Source of the DNA: Lepidostoma basale | Taxonomy: Eukaryota > Arthropoda > Insecta > Trichoptera > Lepidostomatidae | Assembly: GCA_022606425.2 (NCBI GenBank) | Contig: JAHDVF020001564.1 | Location: 1,178,001-1,242,000 of the forward strand | DNA length: 64,000 nt | Reading direction: 5' to 3' | Shown: positions 1-12,500 of the stretch, one piece after another | Position numbering within the stretch: position 1 is the stretch's first letter | Layout of the letters: each line of letters begins with the position of its first letter | Notes under the pieces: generated by a model | Seen by the model: the letters and a program-made list of their open reading frames with translations, nothing else | The model's database searches: none | Told to the model about the DNA's origin: nothing | Program-made: the position numbers and the translations under genes

Positions 1-159
1 GGTTGTCCAGATTTTAGTATACTTTTTCTTTTGCTGACTGATTTCTCCATATTTAGTCTTTGCGATGGTACGTTCTTTGCAAGTCATCTTTAGTTTCTGC
101 TATCATTGTCGCATATAATAACTCTTCTTTTCCTAAGTTTAGATTGTAATACCTTTTTG

Positions 160-425
160 TGATGGTGAGTTGTCCTGGGATGACGGAGTTCAGCCATCCC
201 ACCTTCTCTTCGGCGGGTTTCGTAGTCTTTTGCGGCTGGGGTTTTCATTGTGGTAAATGTTTGCAATTCATATACTCTCCAAGTGGTCTACATGATCCGT
301 CCAAAAGTGCCTTATGCTTCTTCATCACCTCACTATGTCTTAAACACCACATACATAACATATCGTTTCATTTCTGATCCGATCTCTGAAGGTTCTCCCT
401 GCGATGGAGCGTAGGGTTCTCATTT
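160..425 (-). mobile_element. RTE-like LINE (family 2) C-terminal fragment, decayed
   Basis: Read on the minus strand it gives TLRSIAGRTFRDRIRN, then a frameshifted stretch ending KPAEEKVG. This matches the C-terminal part of the longer family-2 ORF at 40966-42009 (TLRAIAGKTLHDRVRN). Several frame breaks make it a relic. It lies in the intron upstream of the first visible receptor exon. Confidence 0.5.
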
Positions 426-476
426 ATACTGCCAGATAAGAACTATATGAATTTAATTTGTTCGTTATTCCAACAG

Positions 477-599
477 CCTATGAACTTCTCAGTGACGTTC
501 AACTGGAACTTTATAGACCTCTTCATCATATTGGTCAGCATTGCACTCACGGATCGCCTGGAGTTCTTGAGCAACCGTCTGGACGTTATGTTAGGAAAG
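477..599 (+). CDS. Receptor 1 exon (TM5 region)
   Basis: 123 nt, phase 0 at both ends. The acceptor is caacag and the donor AAAG/GTAAAC. It encodes PMNFSVTFNWNF followed by a hydrophobic DLFIILVSIAL segment. Same length and phase as receptor 2 exon 36630-36752. Confidence 0.88.
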
Positions 600-3500
600 G
601 TAAACATATTCAACAATTGTCACATTTTAAATATTCACTTAAATGTACTACTAGTTTATAGATTGTAAGAAAATAGTAGTATAGAAGTGGATAATGTCGT
701 AGCAAAGCGAAAACAGGCACTCCCATAGAATACTTTATACACTCCCATATTCAGTTTTCATCAACATTAAATATGTACAATAGTACATTGTAAAATACAA
801 TTTTTATTTATTTAATATTAATGAAAACTTTAATTGTAGAAGTTTTATAATATTATATGGTAATGACATCATTCGCCTTGCTGAGGCAATATATATATTT
901 TTTGCCCCCATCAAGACGAAACAAACCATTCACATTTAATAAAATAAAACTTCTAAAAAACAGCCGTTTTCATTAATATTCCATATTTTTTCCTTTTAAT
1001 TTAAGAAATTTTTAAAACAAGGCCAAATTGTTACCACAGCCCTCTATTATGAACAGATGGATACGTTAAATGCGATGTTACAAGTAATTAGACTTCCTCT
1101 TGTGAACAGAAGTAACTCTTGCGACATGTTGGCTGGGATATTTTATTGCATCCACCTTATTCTTCGGACTTGGCATCGAGCGACTATCGCTTGTTTCGCT
1201 CTTAAGAAATGCAATTAAGGAACAAAAAAATCGACAATATCGAAGAACTGAAATCAGGTCTCTCGGAGTTCTTCGAATATAAACGGCAGAATAAAACCAC
1301 AAGCAGATTATGAGAGAGGAATTTTATATTTAGTTAATAGACGGCAAAGAGTCGTAGATAATACTGGAAATTGCCTTGTATAAAAAATAATATAAAAAAT
1401 ATATAATTACAGTTTTTCTATAAAAACGACATTAATTCCGGGAACGCCTAATAGTTCTATCCCCTAGGCCCTAGACCACCAACCGATATTTATTTTGGAG
1501 TTTTACATCGTCGTGCAAGAAACACTAATACGAGTAATTTTTTTTATACGATATCAAAATTGTTATATGTTTCGCTTAAAGTTAGTGGTTCTCTGGATTG
1601 AAGATTCTTGTATGGTGTGATTACTTCCAGAATGTTCCTCCTCAGTTCTGGAGATCAGCCAGAATCGAGTTCTCCAACCTGGCGCAGCTGGTCCGCAAGG
1701 TGGACCAGTACATCAACAAGATTGTTCTTCTCTCGTTCGCCAACAACCTCTACTTCATATGCCTTCAGCTCTTTAACAGCCTCAAGTGAGTTTGTCTTCA
1801 TATCACGACACTATATCGCCTCTTTGCAAGAATAACGTGACATTTCGAAAATCAAATCCGCCGTGTTCAACTTGATTTTCTACAAAAACATGGTATTTTT
1901 TAAGTGAAAAACAGAGAACTTATGAAACAACACATCAGTGGTATATTGTGTTGTCACGTTGTCTCTTTCAGACGGGTATCTTGTTTCATTTTTCAATTTT
2001 TCGAAATGTCACGTTATTCTCGCAAAGAGGCGATATAGTTCAGGTTAGACGATCATCGTGGCAGAGTCGTAACAGCTGTGATTGCCACACCAAAGTTTCC
2101 GAGTTCGATTCCCGGCGTTGACAGTTTTATAAAAAATTCACGCTGTCTTTGGTCTGGTAGGATTCACGTGACAATAAAAATGGCGATAGACTAGCTACCC
2201 ATTACAAAATGGATACAGTAATTGGGTTCAAATAACCTGCTGTATACAAGATTGTGGAAAGAAACGGGAAACTACCACATTAAACGGCCAAGCCATAGGC
2301 AGTTACTTCTTAGACGTTTCGGGGATCGTTGTATTCTACAACATCCGGGTTCAGTTCGTGTATCGCCCATTAGCAGCGCTACAGCCCTAAAGGAGGTCAT
2401 CAGTGAATTCAGAAGTATTTCACTCCAAATAGAAGAAATGAATTAAATAATATGTTTTGAAAAATATGTATATTTTCGGGTTTTTCCGATTGGATAACAT
2501 TTCAAATTAAAATTCTCAATTAAATCGATGCGATATATTTTCTATTTATATTAATTAATCAAAGTATGCAAATTTTCTGTGTCCTACGCCCATACTGACC
2601 ACTACTTTCCGCTCCTGAAGGAACATCGCTGGCTCAAAATCCGAGAGCGAGTAAAATACAAATTGTTTTTGAAAGTGTTTGCCTCGACACCAGAGAGCGC
2701 CAACGTATATTTCGGACCTCTACGTGACGCCCATGCCAACGGAAAGGCAACGTTCACTCCGATCAGTAGAAACAAATGCAAAAAACATAACAATCCCAGT
2801 CAGAGCCAAGAAAGCCAGTTTATATTATCGTGCTTTCAGCGTTGCGGGTCCGTTGGAGTGGAATAGCCGCCATGTGAGTATTAAGGGGCACCACTTAGTG
2901 GTTGATTTTTCAAATTTCATATTTCGATAGTCTATACCTAATAACACACTAACATTTCAAGTACATATCTCAAATAGTTTTTGAGTTACAGCCATCTGAA
3001 TAGCGGCCGCCCATCGGTTCGAAAGTCGCGTTAGCGAGTAAAAGAGATGTTTGGTCGCTCAAATGATAATTGAGGACCGTTTTCACGAAGCGAAATATCT
3101 ACAAAATGTAAATTTTTCAGGAGAAGGTTTTTTCATGTTAAAAATAAAACGTTTTGTATGAAATTGTATGAATGTTGTATTACATAAAGCGTGCGCTTAA
3201 CCCAACCAAGGTCATAAGTCCTGTAAACACCTTGATCAACCATATTCTGTTTCCAATTTGCATCTTCATCTCTATTGAGATACAATTAATTCTTGAATTG
3301 AAAACCCGCAATGGGTAAAATCCAGTATTCGTGTACAAGTATTTGTATACATTAAAAAAATGTTGTAAACATAACTGGTCCAAGTTTGGCACATAGATAG
3401 GAAAGACATCTCCAGGCGGCTTCTAACAATGCGCTAATGGCGGTAGCCTTTCACATTGTGTTAAAAAGCTGTTCGGCTTAATGCTTAATAAACACAAATC

Positions 3501-6500
3501 TTCATAGATGGCGTTAGTATATCGATTGTATAAACTGCCACGTAAAGAGTGTTCTTGGAGTTTAACATATATACAACTTCCAAAAAGTTTGTCAGACATG
3601 GTGATCATAAGAAGGAAGGTGGAATGGGGAATGTTGTAATACATAAAGCGTGCGCTTAACCCAACCAACGACAGGTCATAAGTCCTGTAAACACATTTAT
3701 CAACCATATTCTGTTTCCGATTTGCATCTCCGTCTCTATTGAGATACAATTTATTTTTATATTTTTTTGTAGAAATTTCACTTTGTGAAAACAGTCCTCA
3801 ATTATGAGGTGAAATATGCGCGGTACATTGGCGATGGTGATAGTGCTATTTAGAAAGGATTATTGGATTTGAATTCATGATGTTCCGGTATAGCAGATTA
3901 GCAGTAGGTATGATATTTTTCGATTTATAACCATGAAATCACTAATACTTTAAACGCGATTTTCTCGAAACCACATTTTTAAAATTTGTTAATGTTGTCT
4001 CAATTCTATCATGCATTTATTGTATATCTACAAATATATCCTTAAAATAATAAAACATTCCATCCAGAAGATTTCTTTAAAATAATCCCAAAAATCACAT
4101 TTTTTTTAGGCGGTCACACTAGTGGTACTCCTTAAGTAGTGTTAGTGAGGATTGTGGCGTTAAATTTAAGAAACTTCTAAAGACTGCACTGTTCGGTCAG
4201 TCTTTTCCTAATGCGCCCTTGGAGTAATTGATTTTACAAAACGGCGCACTTAAAATATAATACGCCAAAAATAATAATATTGATAATAATACGTTTCAAT
4301 TTATTATCCAAAATGTTTTGCAAGTGGAGTTATGGACAAATAAGTTTGGTAACGTGTCGTCAAGTTTTTTTTAGTTTGGTTTTTATTTTATTTAATAAAC
4401 AAATCAAATTAAGAGAAAAATATGTAAAGAAACAATTCACAATGGGATGTTTGGATCATCGACTCCATATTACATGGATAAGGGGCCATTCATGTTTTAA
4501 CTAAACATGAATGATTTTTTAATTCCTCTTACATCATTGACTGAAAATAATGTTAATTAATGCAAACCTTTTATACTCTACTGAATATGTATTGAATAAT
4601 ATATTATTTTGTTAATTTTTACAGGGTCTTTATTACATATGCAATAAGAATACAGAAGTTTGAATTACACAATAAGAACTGAATTTAAATAAATAAATTG
4701 TTTCTAGCAATACTGAATCCATGAAGAAAGAGTCGTGTGGGAAAGAGGATGGGTGAGATAAAAGCACGCTAGTAGAAATAGAAGATTGGAATTAATAGGA
4801 ACAATAAATTAAAAAACATTAATTTCATACAATTGATCAACAGCGGAATACAATCAATCAGAGATAATATAAATTGATTAGGAACATGCATTCGTTATTG
4901 AAAAATAATGGATTGATTGCTTTCTGCGATACTTCAGATTATTTTTATAAAGATTTTATTATGCAGCTTTTTAAATATAATTTTGATGCTTTATTTTGTT
5001 ATTTTAATATGTGTATTTTTGATACAGTTTGTCGAGCAAGTGAAATATTAACATGTATTATAAATTCTCAGAAAAATTCACCCGAAACCGAATATAAGGA
5101 TATTAATTGATTTTATGTCCGCAGACCTGTTGGGCATTGCGAATTGTCTCACCAGCGTGACTTTGATTGTGCAGATTGGGCTAAGACATTAAAGCGTTGT
5201 GTTAGAATAGTTGGGTTTGTAGACCTTGGAGTTATGAGATTTGGGGTTGTGGGGTTAGGTATAGTGGGCATTTGGGTTGTGCGGATAGGTTAAATGGGGC
5301 TTGGGGTTATGGGCATTGAAGGTTATGGGGCTTAGGGTTGTGGGGCTTGGGATTGTAAGGCTTGTGGTTGCAAGATTACGATTGTTGTTTGTGAGGTTTG
5401 GATTTATAGATCTGTGGTTGCGGGTTTTAAGGTTAAAGGGTTATGATTTTGATTTTATCGAGTTCTTTGTTGAGTTTGATGGGTGTGTGGTTGTGATTGT
5501 AGGGTTTGAAGTTGTTTTGCTCGATGATTAGTATCTAAATATTCTCTTTCAACCCTTTTATGCCTTTTTCACTAACCTGTACATATGTAATATCACATCA
5601 CGTACGAGAAAAGTTGTAAAGATTTTTTTTGATTGTATAGTTCATATAACAAAACAGTAAAATAAAAATTATTCATATCAAATCAATTGTTAAAAATTAT
5701 CCCTAATTATGAGACCTCAAACTTGTTTAAGATTTAATTTTGATTCACAGTGAACGCATTTCTTGTTCGTAATATAATTTATTTATTCATAACTTTTCCA
5801 TCGTCCATGTGTCAAACAAAGATGCTCCCAAAACCCATCACTAATCTTTCTTTTTCATAATGTTGAATATTCTGTATCAAACAATATGCATAAGTTGACA
5901 CTGGTTATCACTGGCTGATATCACGCTTTAATTTTAATGCCAAATAAGTTGTCGTAAAATAAGGCTTAAACATTTAATTTAATATTTTAAATACTCAGAT
6001 TTCAGTAGATTAAATTTATCCATTAGAAAATGCTTTCTTTATTTCCCCTAGTAAGCTTATCGCTTTGCTTAAAAGCTATATTTTCGTTTATAAAATTAAA
6101 GACTTTCAAGCTAAAAATTGTTTTACCAACGTACATTTAAAAATATTTTTGTGGCTCCATTTGGAAACACTTCTTATTCTTTCTTGCATTAGAATTATAT
6201 GGTCTGGTATACAGAGGGCTGCTCCTCTTGTGAGATGGATTCCCAGCTCTTCTTCCATCTTTTACGAGGTCTTCCATGAGGCTGATTATGTAGTGAAATA
6301 TAGGGGAGTCTGGTGGTGTCCATTCTTTGGATATATCGCACTAGTCCCTGATTCGCTGTCTATCCTATCTTATGATATCCTCAGCCTCTTATATCTCTGT
6401 TATTCTGGTGTTGCTCACAGAAGCGACCTGCCATAACTATTAACTTCCATTATATTCTCCGGCTATCATCCTCAGTGTCTTCTTCTCGGAAGTCCTCTTT

Positions 6501-9500
6501 ACTTAATTAACACGAATGAAAGCGTCTGTTCTCTTGAAGTTTTATTATATTTTATGGCATTAACATGCCATAACTAAGGCGAAACATGTCATTCCCATAT
6601 AATAAATTAAAACTTTTAGAGATCAAACGTATTCATTCGTATTAATTAGTTAATGTGAAGTCTTTATTTGCCTTTTTCTTTTTTATATACTTTGTGTACA
6701 AAACTAACTTAAAAAAAAAAAAATTAAATATCAGACATGTTTCGGACAACCCGGTCCGAATTATGTGTAGAGTGAACTAAAAAATGTAAAGATAGGCGAA
6801 GCATCTTAGCATATATACAACTTCCAAAAAATTGTCAATTGTCGTAAAAAGTGCGGAATGGGGAATGTTATTAAACATAAAGCGATCGCTCAACCCAACC
6901 AATGACAGGTCATAAGTCCTGTAAGCGCCTCGGCCACCATATTCCACCACCAGAAAACAATTTACATATTCGTCTCTATTGAGATACAATTAATCCTTAT
7001 AAAATATTATAAAATTGTTGACAGATGTTATAAAGATTTATAACATCTGTCAAAACTGATCATATTTGTAAATAATTTTATAATATTTTAAATATCTTTT
7101 TAATGTCACTGAGGAAGGACCGGGTTGTCCGAAACATGTTTGATATATATTTTTAAAGTTAGTGTTGTACACAGAGTATATCGTCGGTTCAAATGTAAAA
7201 CTCATTAAGTGATATTAATTTTTTTTTTGCAATTTCTGTGTCAGACTTGTGAATTCTACGTGAGAAAATAATCACCAGTTTTTTATTATTAAAGAATAAC
7301 TGTTATTCTTTAATAAATACACTTGGTGATTATTTTCTGACGAAGAATTCACAAGTCTGATACAGAAATTGCAAAAAAATTAAAAAATTAAAATGTCACT
7401 TAACCTTACCTTTGAACCGACGATATTTAAAAAGACAAATAAAACATCTACAACACAAAGTATGGCGAACATTGAAGAAATTTTTACATTATTGTTGAAG
7501 AAACTCTATATATTCTTAATACAATATTTGTGTGATTCTGAACGTGTCCGCCCTTGCTTCAACGCTATATCATTATTGGTCTTACGCATGCGCTATAATT
7601 TCTCATGTTACTCTCGATAACGACCACGGCATATCCCTGCAAGAAGCTCACTAACCACGCGCCCACGCTGTGGCCCTCTGTGCCCCGCCCTCCTGCAGGC
7701 CTGTAGCGCACGTGGGCTGTGTGTGCAGGCCCCTGCGGCGCGTCACGCACGTGCTGTACTTCGTCTACTCCTTCGGCTTCCTGCTGACGCGCTCCCTCGT
7801 GGTGGCCGTGCGCGCCGCCAGCATCCACAGCGCCGCGCGCCGTCCAGCCGCAGTCCTCTACGCAGTGCCCTCGGACTCCTACTGCCTTGAGGTGATCACG
7901 ACATTTCTTCAACTCCCACTATCCAAAGCCTTTCCTCACTCTTGTCCAGTGTGCACTCCATCTTATACATTTCAATATCATTTTTTATTTCGATTTCGAT
8001 TTCGATTTCGATTAAGATTTCGATTATGATTTCGATTACGATTTCGATTTAGATTTAGATTTCGATTTCGATTTAGATTTCGATTCAGATTCAGATTCAG
8101 ATTAAAATTTAGATTTAGATTTAGATTTAGATTTAGTTTTAGATTCAGATTCAGATTCAGATTCAGATTTAGATTTAGATTTAGATTTAGATTTAGTTTT
8201 AGATTTAGATTTTCATTTAGATTTAGATTTTGATTTAGATTTAGATTAAGATTACGATTTAGATTTCTATTCCGATTTCGATTACGATTAGGAAACGATT
8301 GAGATCACTATTGATGGTTGAGGTATTAGTTTTGTAAAACTTGTGATGGATGAGCTTTCCATGAGGAATTAATCATCCTGGTCACGGCACCAAATGTGAT
8401 GAAACGTCCTGTCCACGATCTCCGTGATGTCTAATCCTGGTCACGGCACCAAATGTGGTGAAACGATTTACACACGTGAGGAATTAATCCATCCTGGTCA
8501 CGGGACCAAATGTGGTGATTGCCCTGGTCCGTGAGGAACCTAAGCAGAATCCCTCCTAACCTTCCTCCGCGAACGGTGGAGCTTCCTCCAGTCATTCCCT
8601 CTTCATCACCTGTACGGAGCTTACAGGTGTTTTACCTTACGCGAGTTGGCCTTCGTGATCGTCTAGAAATAATACCGTATGACCCTTCGTTATGACCGAT
8701 GTAATCCAAGCCCTTTTATTTGGCGATTACTGATAATTTCATTCTAAAGCTAATCGTTCCTAACCCTTCCGAATATTCTAAGCAATCCTGACAAACCCAC
8801 GTGTAATCAAACTATATGTCACTCAATATTTCCTAGGAACATCTAAACCAAACAACCTAAAATATCTCTAAGTTTACAAAATATAAATTCAAAATATTAT
8901 CTCTAGGAAATGTGGCAGCCCTGGAAGAAACATTCACAAACAATATACAACAAATACAATGTACAGTAATTTAAATCAGAGCGTAATGTAATAATGATGC
9001 AATAAAGAACAGCTTTCTGAAAGGTACAATTATATAGCAATTCAGTGTCAAAATATAATATATTAAGTATATAAGGAGTTGTGGGGGATAACTGGGATAT
9101 AATAGTGTTAGTATCGCGTTGAACCAGTCTTTTCGTCAGACTGATGATTTTTCTCCACTGCTCCACAGCAGAATCGTCTGGGGACCAGACGATCTACCTC
9201 CCAACCCTTAATCAGTGGACCTGGGGATTCAAACCCATGAACCTGGCCATCACCCTATCGGGGGTTTCCGAAGATGGTCCACCTCCACCTGTCTGCCGTG
9301 GTCGTCAGCCAACCAAATTAGCTAACGCCTTGTGTACGGAGCTCGTGAAGCGATCAGAGCAAGTGTAGACGGCGCCAAGTTCGGCTATCTATCACCAGAC
9401 TTCACAGCATCCTTCATGAGTATGGTCTATCTACAATGTCTGCACTTGCTGGGTCTTAGAGAGCGAGCTACACTCTAGAAGATATTCTACCATAGGCGAG

Positions 9501-12500
9501 GCAGTACGAGAGTAGACTTCCCAAGCTCCCTTCATATCATCTCTGTCGCAACCCTGTAGCTGTCATATAGTTGTCGTATAGACGAAGATCGAATTATATC
9601 TGTTAGTGAGCTACATTTCCCTAATTAGTGATCAATAATCGTTGGTTGTTTAGTAAGTGGTATATTAAATCGGGTCCTTTAAGTTGCCCGTATGTTAAAC
9701 TTATTGTATTCTGCGTGCAATAAGGGAGGAAATCAATATAAGGGATACATGTATATTTAGATTCTGCATATGTATAAATACGTGTGCATAAATACAAACG
9801 TAATTATGATAGTCCTAAGGTAAGTCAGTCTCAATTCCTGAAAGTAATAATTCTTAAATATAGACTTAGCTTTTCCGTCGTAAAACCAGCTCAGGAAAAC
9901 TGATTCTATAGTATTTTTAAATCTGCAAATGCCGCACCCCTCGTACCACTATACTTGTATACAAAATAAAATGAAGTTCTTGATAATTAGAACAACAAAA
10001 ACACAACCCGAATTTTAATACTAGGAACGACCCCTCGACGCTAGGTCTGAAAATTCACTGTCATGCGACCGCTTCCCATCAGGTCAAAAGTCAACTGCCC
10101 CGAGCTATCTTTCTCCCTGGCCTACTACCCTTCCCCGCTCCCCGCGCCCCAAACCCATCCCCAAATCTTCTCCCTCGTCCCCCTCTGCTTCCCGCACCCC
10201 TACATCCACTTGGTTAGGTGTTATATTTTCTAGTCATTTGAATTTATTTTCGTACGTCTGAATTCACGTATCTCTCTCTACGATGGTTCAATACCATCAC
10301 AGTTCCCCCCTAGAGGAAAAACAGGGAAACTCGGCAGAAAGTTTTCCGTTGCTTCCTCAATTCCAGGTAATTCGTTCCACTCTTGTCAATTTTCTTAGTA
10401 AGTTATCTTATTATGTTATTTAACCTATGATAATTGTCCTTCGACAGTACATTATTCTGCTGTCTTAACTATTAAGCGTACCTACGTCTTGACATGCCAA
10501 CCCTTCAATTCGAACTAATAATTTTGACGCCACTTCTATTCCCTAGATTCTAGCAAGAATCTGACGAGTAAAATATTTTCTTCGTTTCGCTCCTTTTATT
10601 ATCCTAAGTCACTGCAAATTATATAAAGCGACAATGCTTTTATCGATAGACCTCCCCCCTAGAATCCGAAGACTTTATCAACCTCGTATCGGTGAAATCA
10701 CAACCATTACTCATTTATTTCATTTTATTTTTATTGTTTCCAATTAGAATCTAATCTGGTAATTTTGAAACACAATATTATAATCAAATATATATCGCCA
10801 TGTCCCTACAAAAGAAATTCTCCCGCTCCACAAAATCAAATCTCATACAACTTTCCTCATCTCCCCCCTAAAACTCCAGCCACTCAAATCCAAAGCACAT
10901 ATTCCGTTACATATTTTTACTCTCACGTGCGCATGTACTCACACACCATTATTTATTAACTTATTTAACTATTTATTTGTATTTTTTTTTTTTTTTTTTA
11001 TTATCATTATGTGAACATAATTTTATTTTATTTTATTTATTTATTTATTTTTAATACGAAAATAAATTTACTACCTAGATTAAGGTCGAATTTCAACGCA
11101 ATTATTACCTATTTATAGCTACTTACGACTAAACTTATGCTATAATAACTATAATCTAAACTAATAAAGACCGCATTGACCAGTCAGCCTTCTCCTAGTG
11201 AACCCTTGTGGTAACTGATTTTACAAACGACGCACTTAAAATATAACTAATCATAAATAAAATAAATTATAATCTATTCCTTATAATAATCAGAATCACT
11301 ATTGTCGTTGTACCTATCTTTATTTAGTGACCCTATTACCTAGATAGGAAAAATAATAATAATGAATGATGAATAACGCATCTGGTTACTCGGTCCTGCA
11401 CGTTTTTCAAATACTTGATATTTGCTCATTAAAATAATATGTTACTCGAATATTAAAGAACCTTAATCACCAGTTAGCTAATGTTGACACATCACCTTTT
11501 CATTTCCTAATTGCACAACGTAAATTCGCTTTATAAAATTGACAACTTAAAATAGTTCTTATTCTAATTTAAATCTACCCTTATGGTTCTAAGCGTACCC
11601 CCCTAAGAATTTTCTCCTCACCACGATTGATAATAAGTTCTGCTGCTTTAACATTTTTTTTACAATTTGATAACACGTCTCGATCGATTGAACGCTCCCT
11701 AAAAGAATAACATCGAGCTCCTAAGAATAAATAAATAACGCAAATTATTTTTTTTTGAAGATATATACACGCACAGTGTTAATTAAAGAAAGTCGATAAA
11801 GTCGGAAAAAAAAGCGTGACACGATTAAATCATTGAAACTAAAAGGAGTTCCATTAGAAGTCGGAGCTATCGACGAGCGTCCGCTCCACGAAGTATGAAT
11901 GTAGAAGCTCCGCAAAACATAACTGTAGAATGTTGCGACTATCTGTCGTTAAGTAATCTAATAATTTAATGAATCTCAGAAGAAATCCATTACATATATC
12001 GATGATATATGGCCCTTATTTTTGATGACTGCGGAAGTATTTATTAATTTTAAAAATTCAGATTTTTTTTTTTTTTTTGATACACCTACTTATGTTGGGA
12101 TATATGTAAGTGACCTATAACCAGCTACCTCTGCGATTGAAATCCGATATACCTATACCTAACCATCATAGCTTATTATCGATATTTTTATTTATATTAA
12201 ACCTTATATTATCTTACTCATATAATTTTTAATTTCCTATTGTATGTTTATATATTTTATAATACCTACTCATCCGGATTTTCACACCTAGTCTTAGACT
12301 TATGTTAAAACTACGATTGAGGTACTTAATCAGAACATATAATTAAACACTAAATTAAAATTTAAACTAAATCATCTTTAAATGCTAACATATTATACTA
12401 CTTCGGTTTATCTCCGTAATTGTTTATTCGACAATTTATATAATTATTATAATTTTATAAGCATTATCCTATATTCCTTTTGAAATAAAATGTATTTGTA

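Larger units (their letters stand above)
2579..4260 (+). mobile_element. L2/CR1-like LINE C-terminal fragment, split by a TTAA-type MITE
   Basis: The left part (2579-2880) reads LLKEHRWLKIRERVKYKLF, then APTYISDLY and AFSVAGPLEWNSR in shifted frames, the characteristic C-terminal block of CR1/L2-type LINEs. The right part (4136-4260) resumes with KFKKLLKTALFGQSFPNAPL and a stop. The 1.25 kb between them is a later insertion, so the LINE fragment is older. Confidence 0.65.

Noticed and set aside
159..377. 72-residue + strand ORF at the left edge
   Set aside because: It is the antisense of a decayed RTE family 2 fragment; no exon-like features.
2042..2130. Functional tRNA gene
   Set aside because: B-box-like and A-box-like motifs exist, but no cloverleaf with a paired acceptor stem could be drawn; SINE is more likely.
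7975..8300. CRISPR-like or regulatory repeat array
   Set aside because: Units are 6 bp with no spacers: a plain microsatellite in a eukaryotic genome.
8903..9166. 87-residue ORF duplicated at 15328-15591
   Set aside because: Present twice only because it lies in the LTR pair; composition is not protein-like and it overlaps LTR regulatory sequence.
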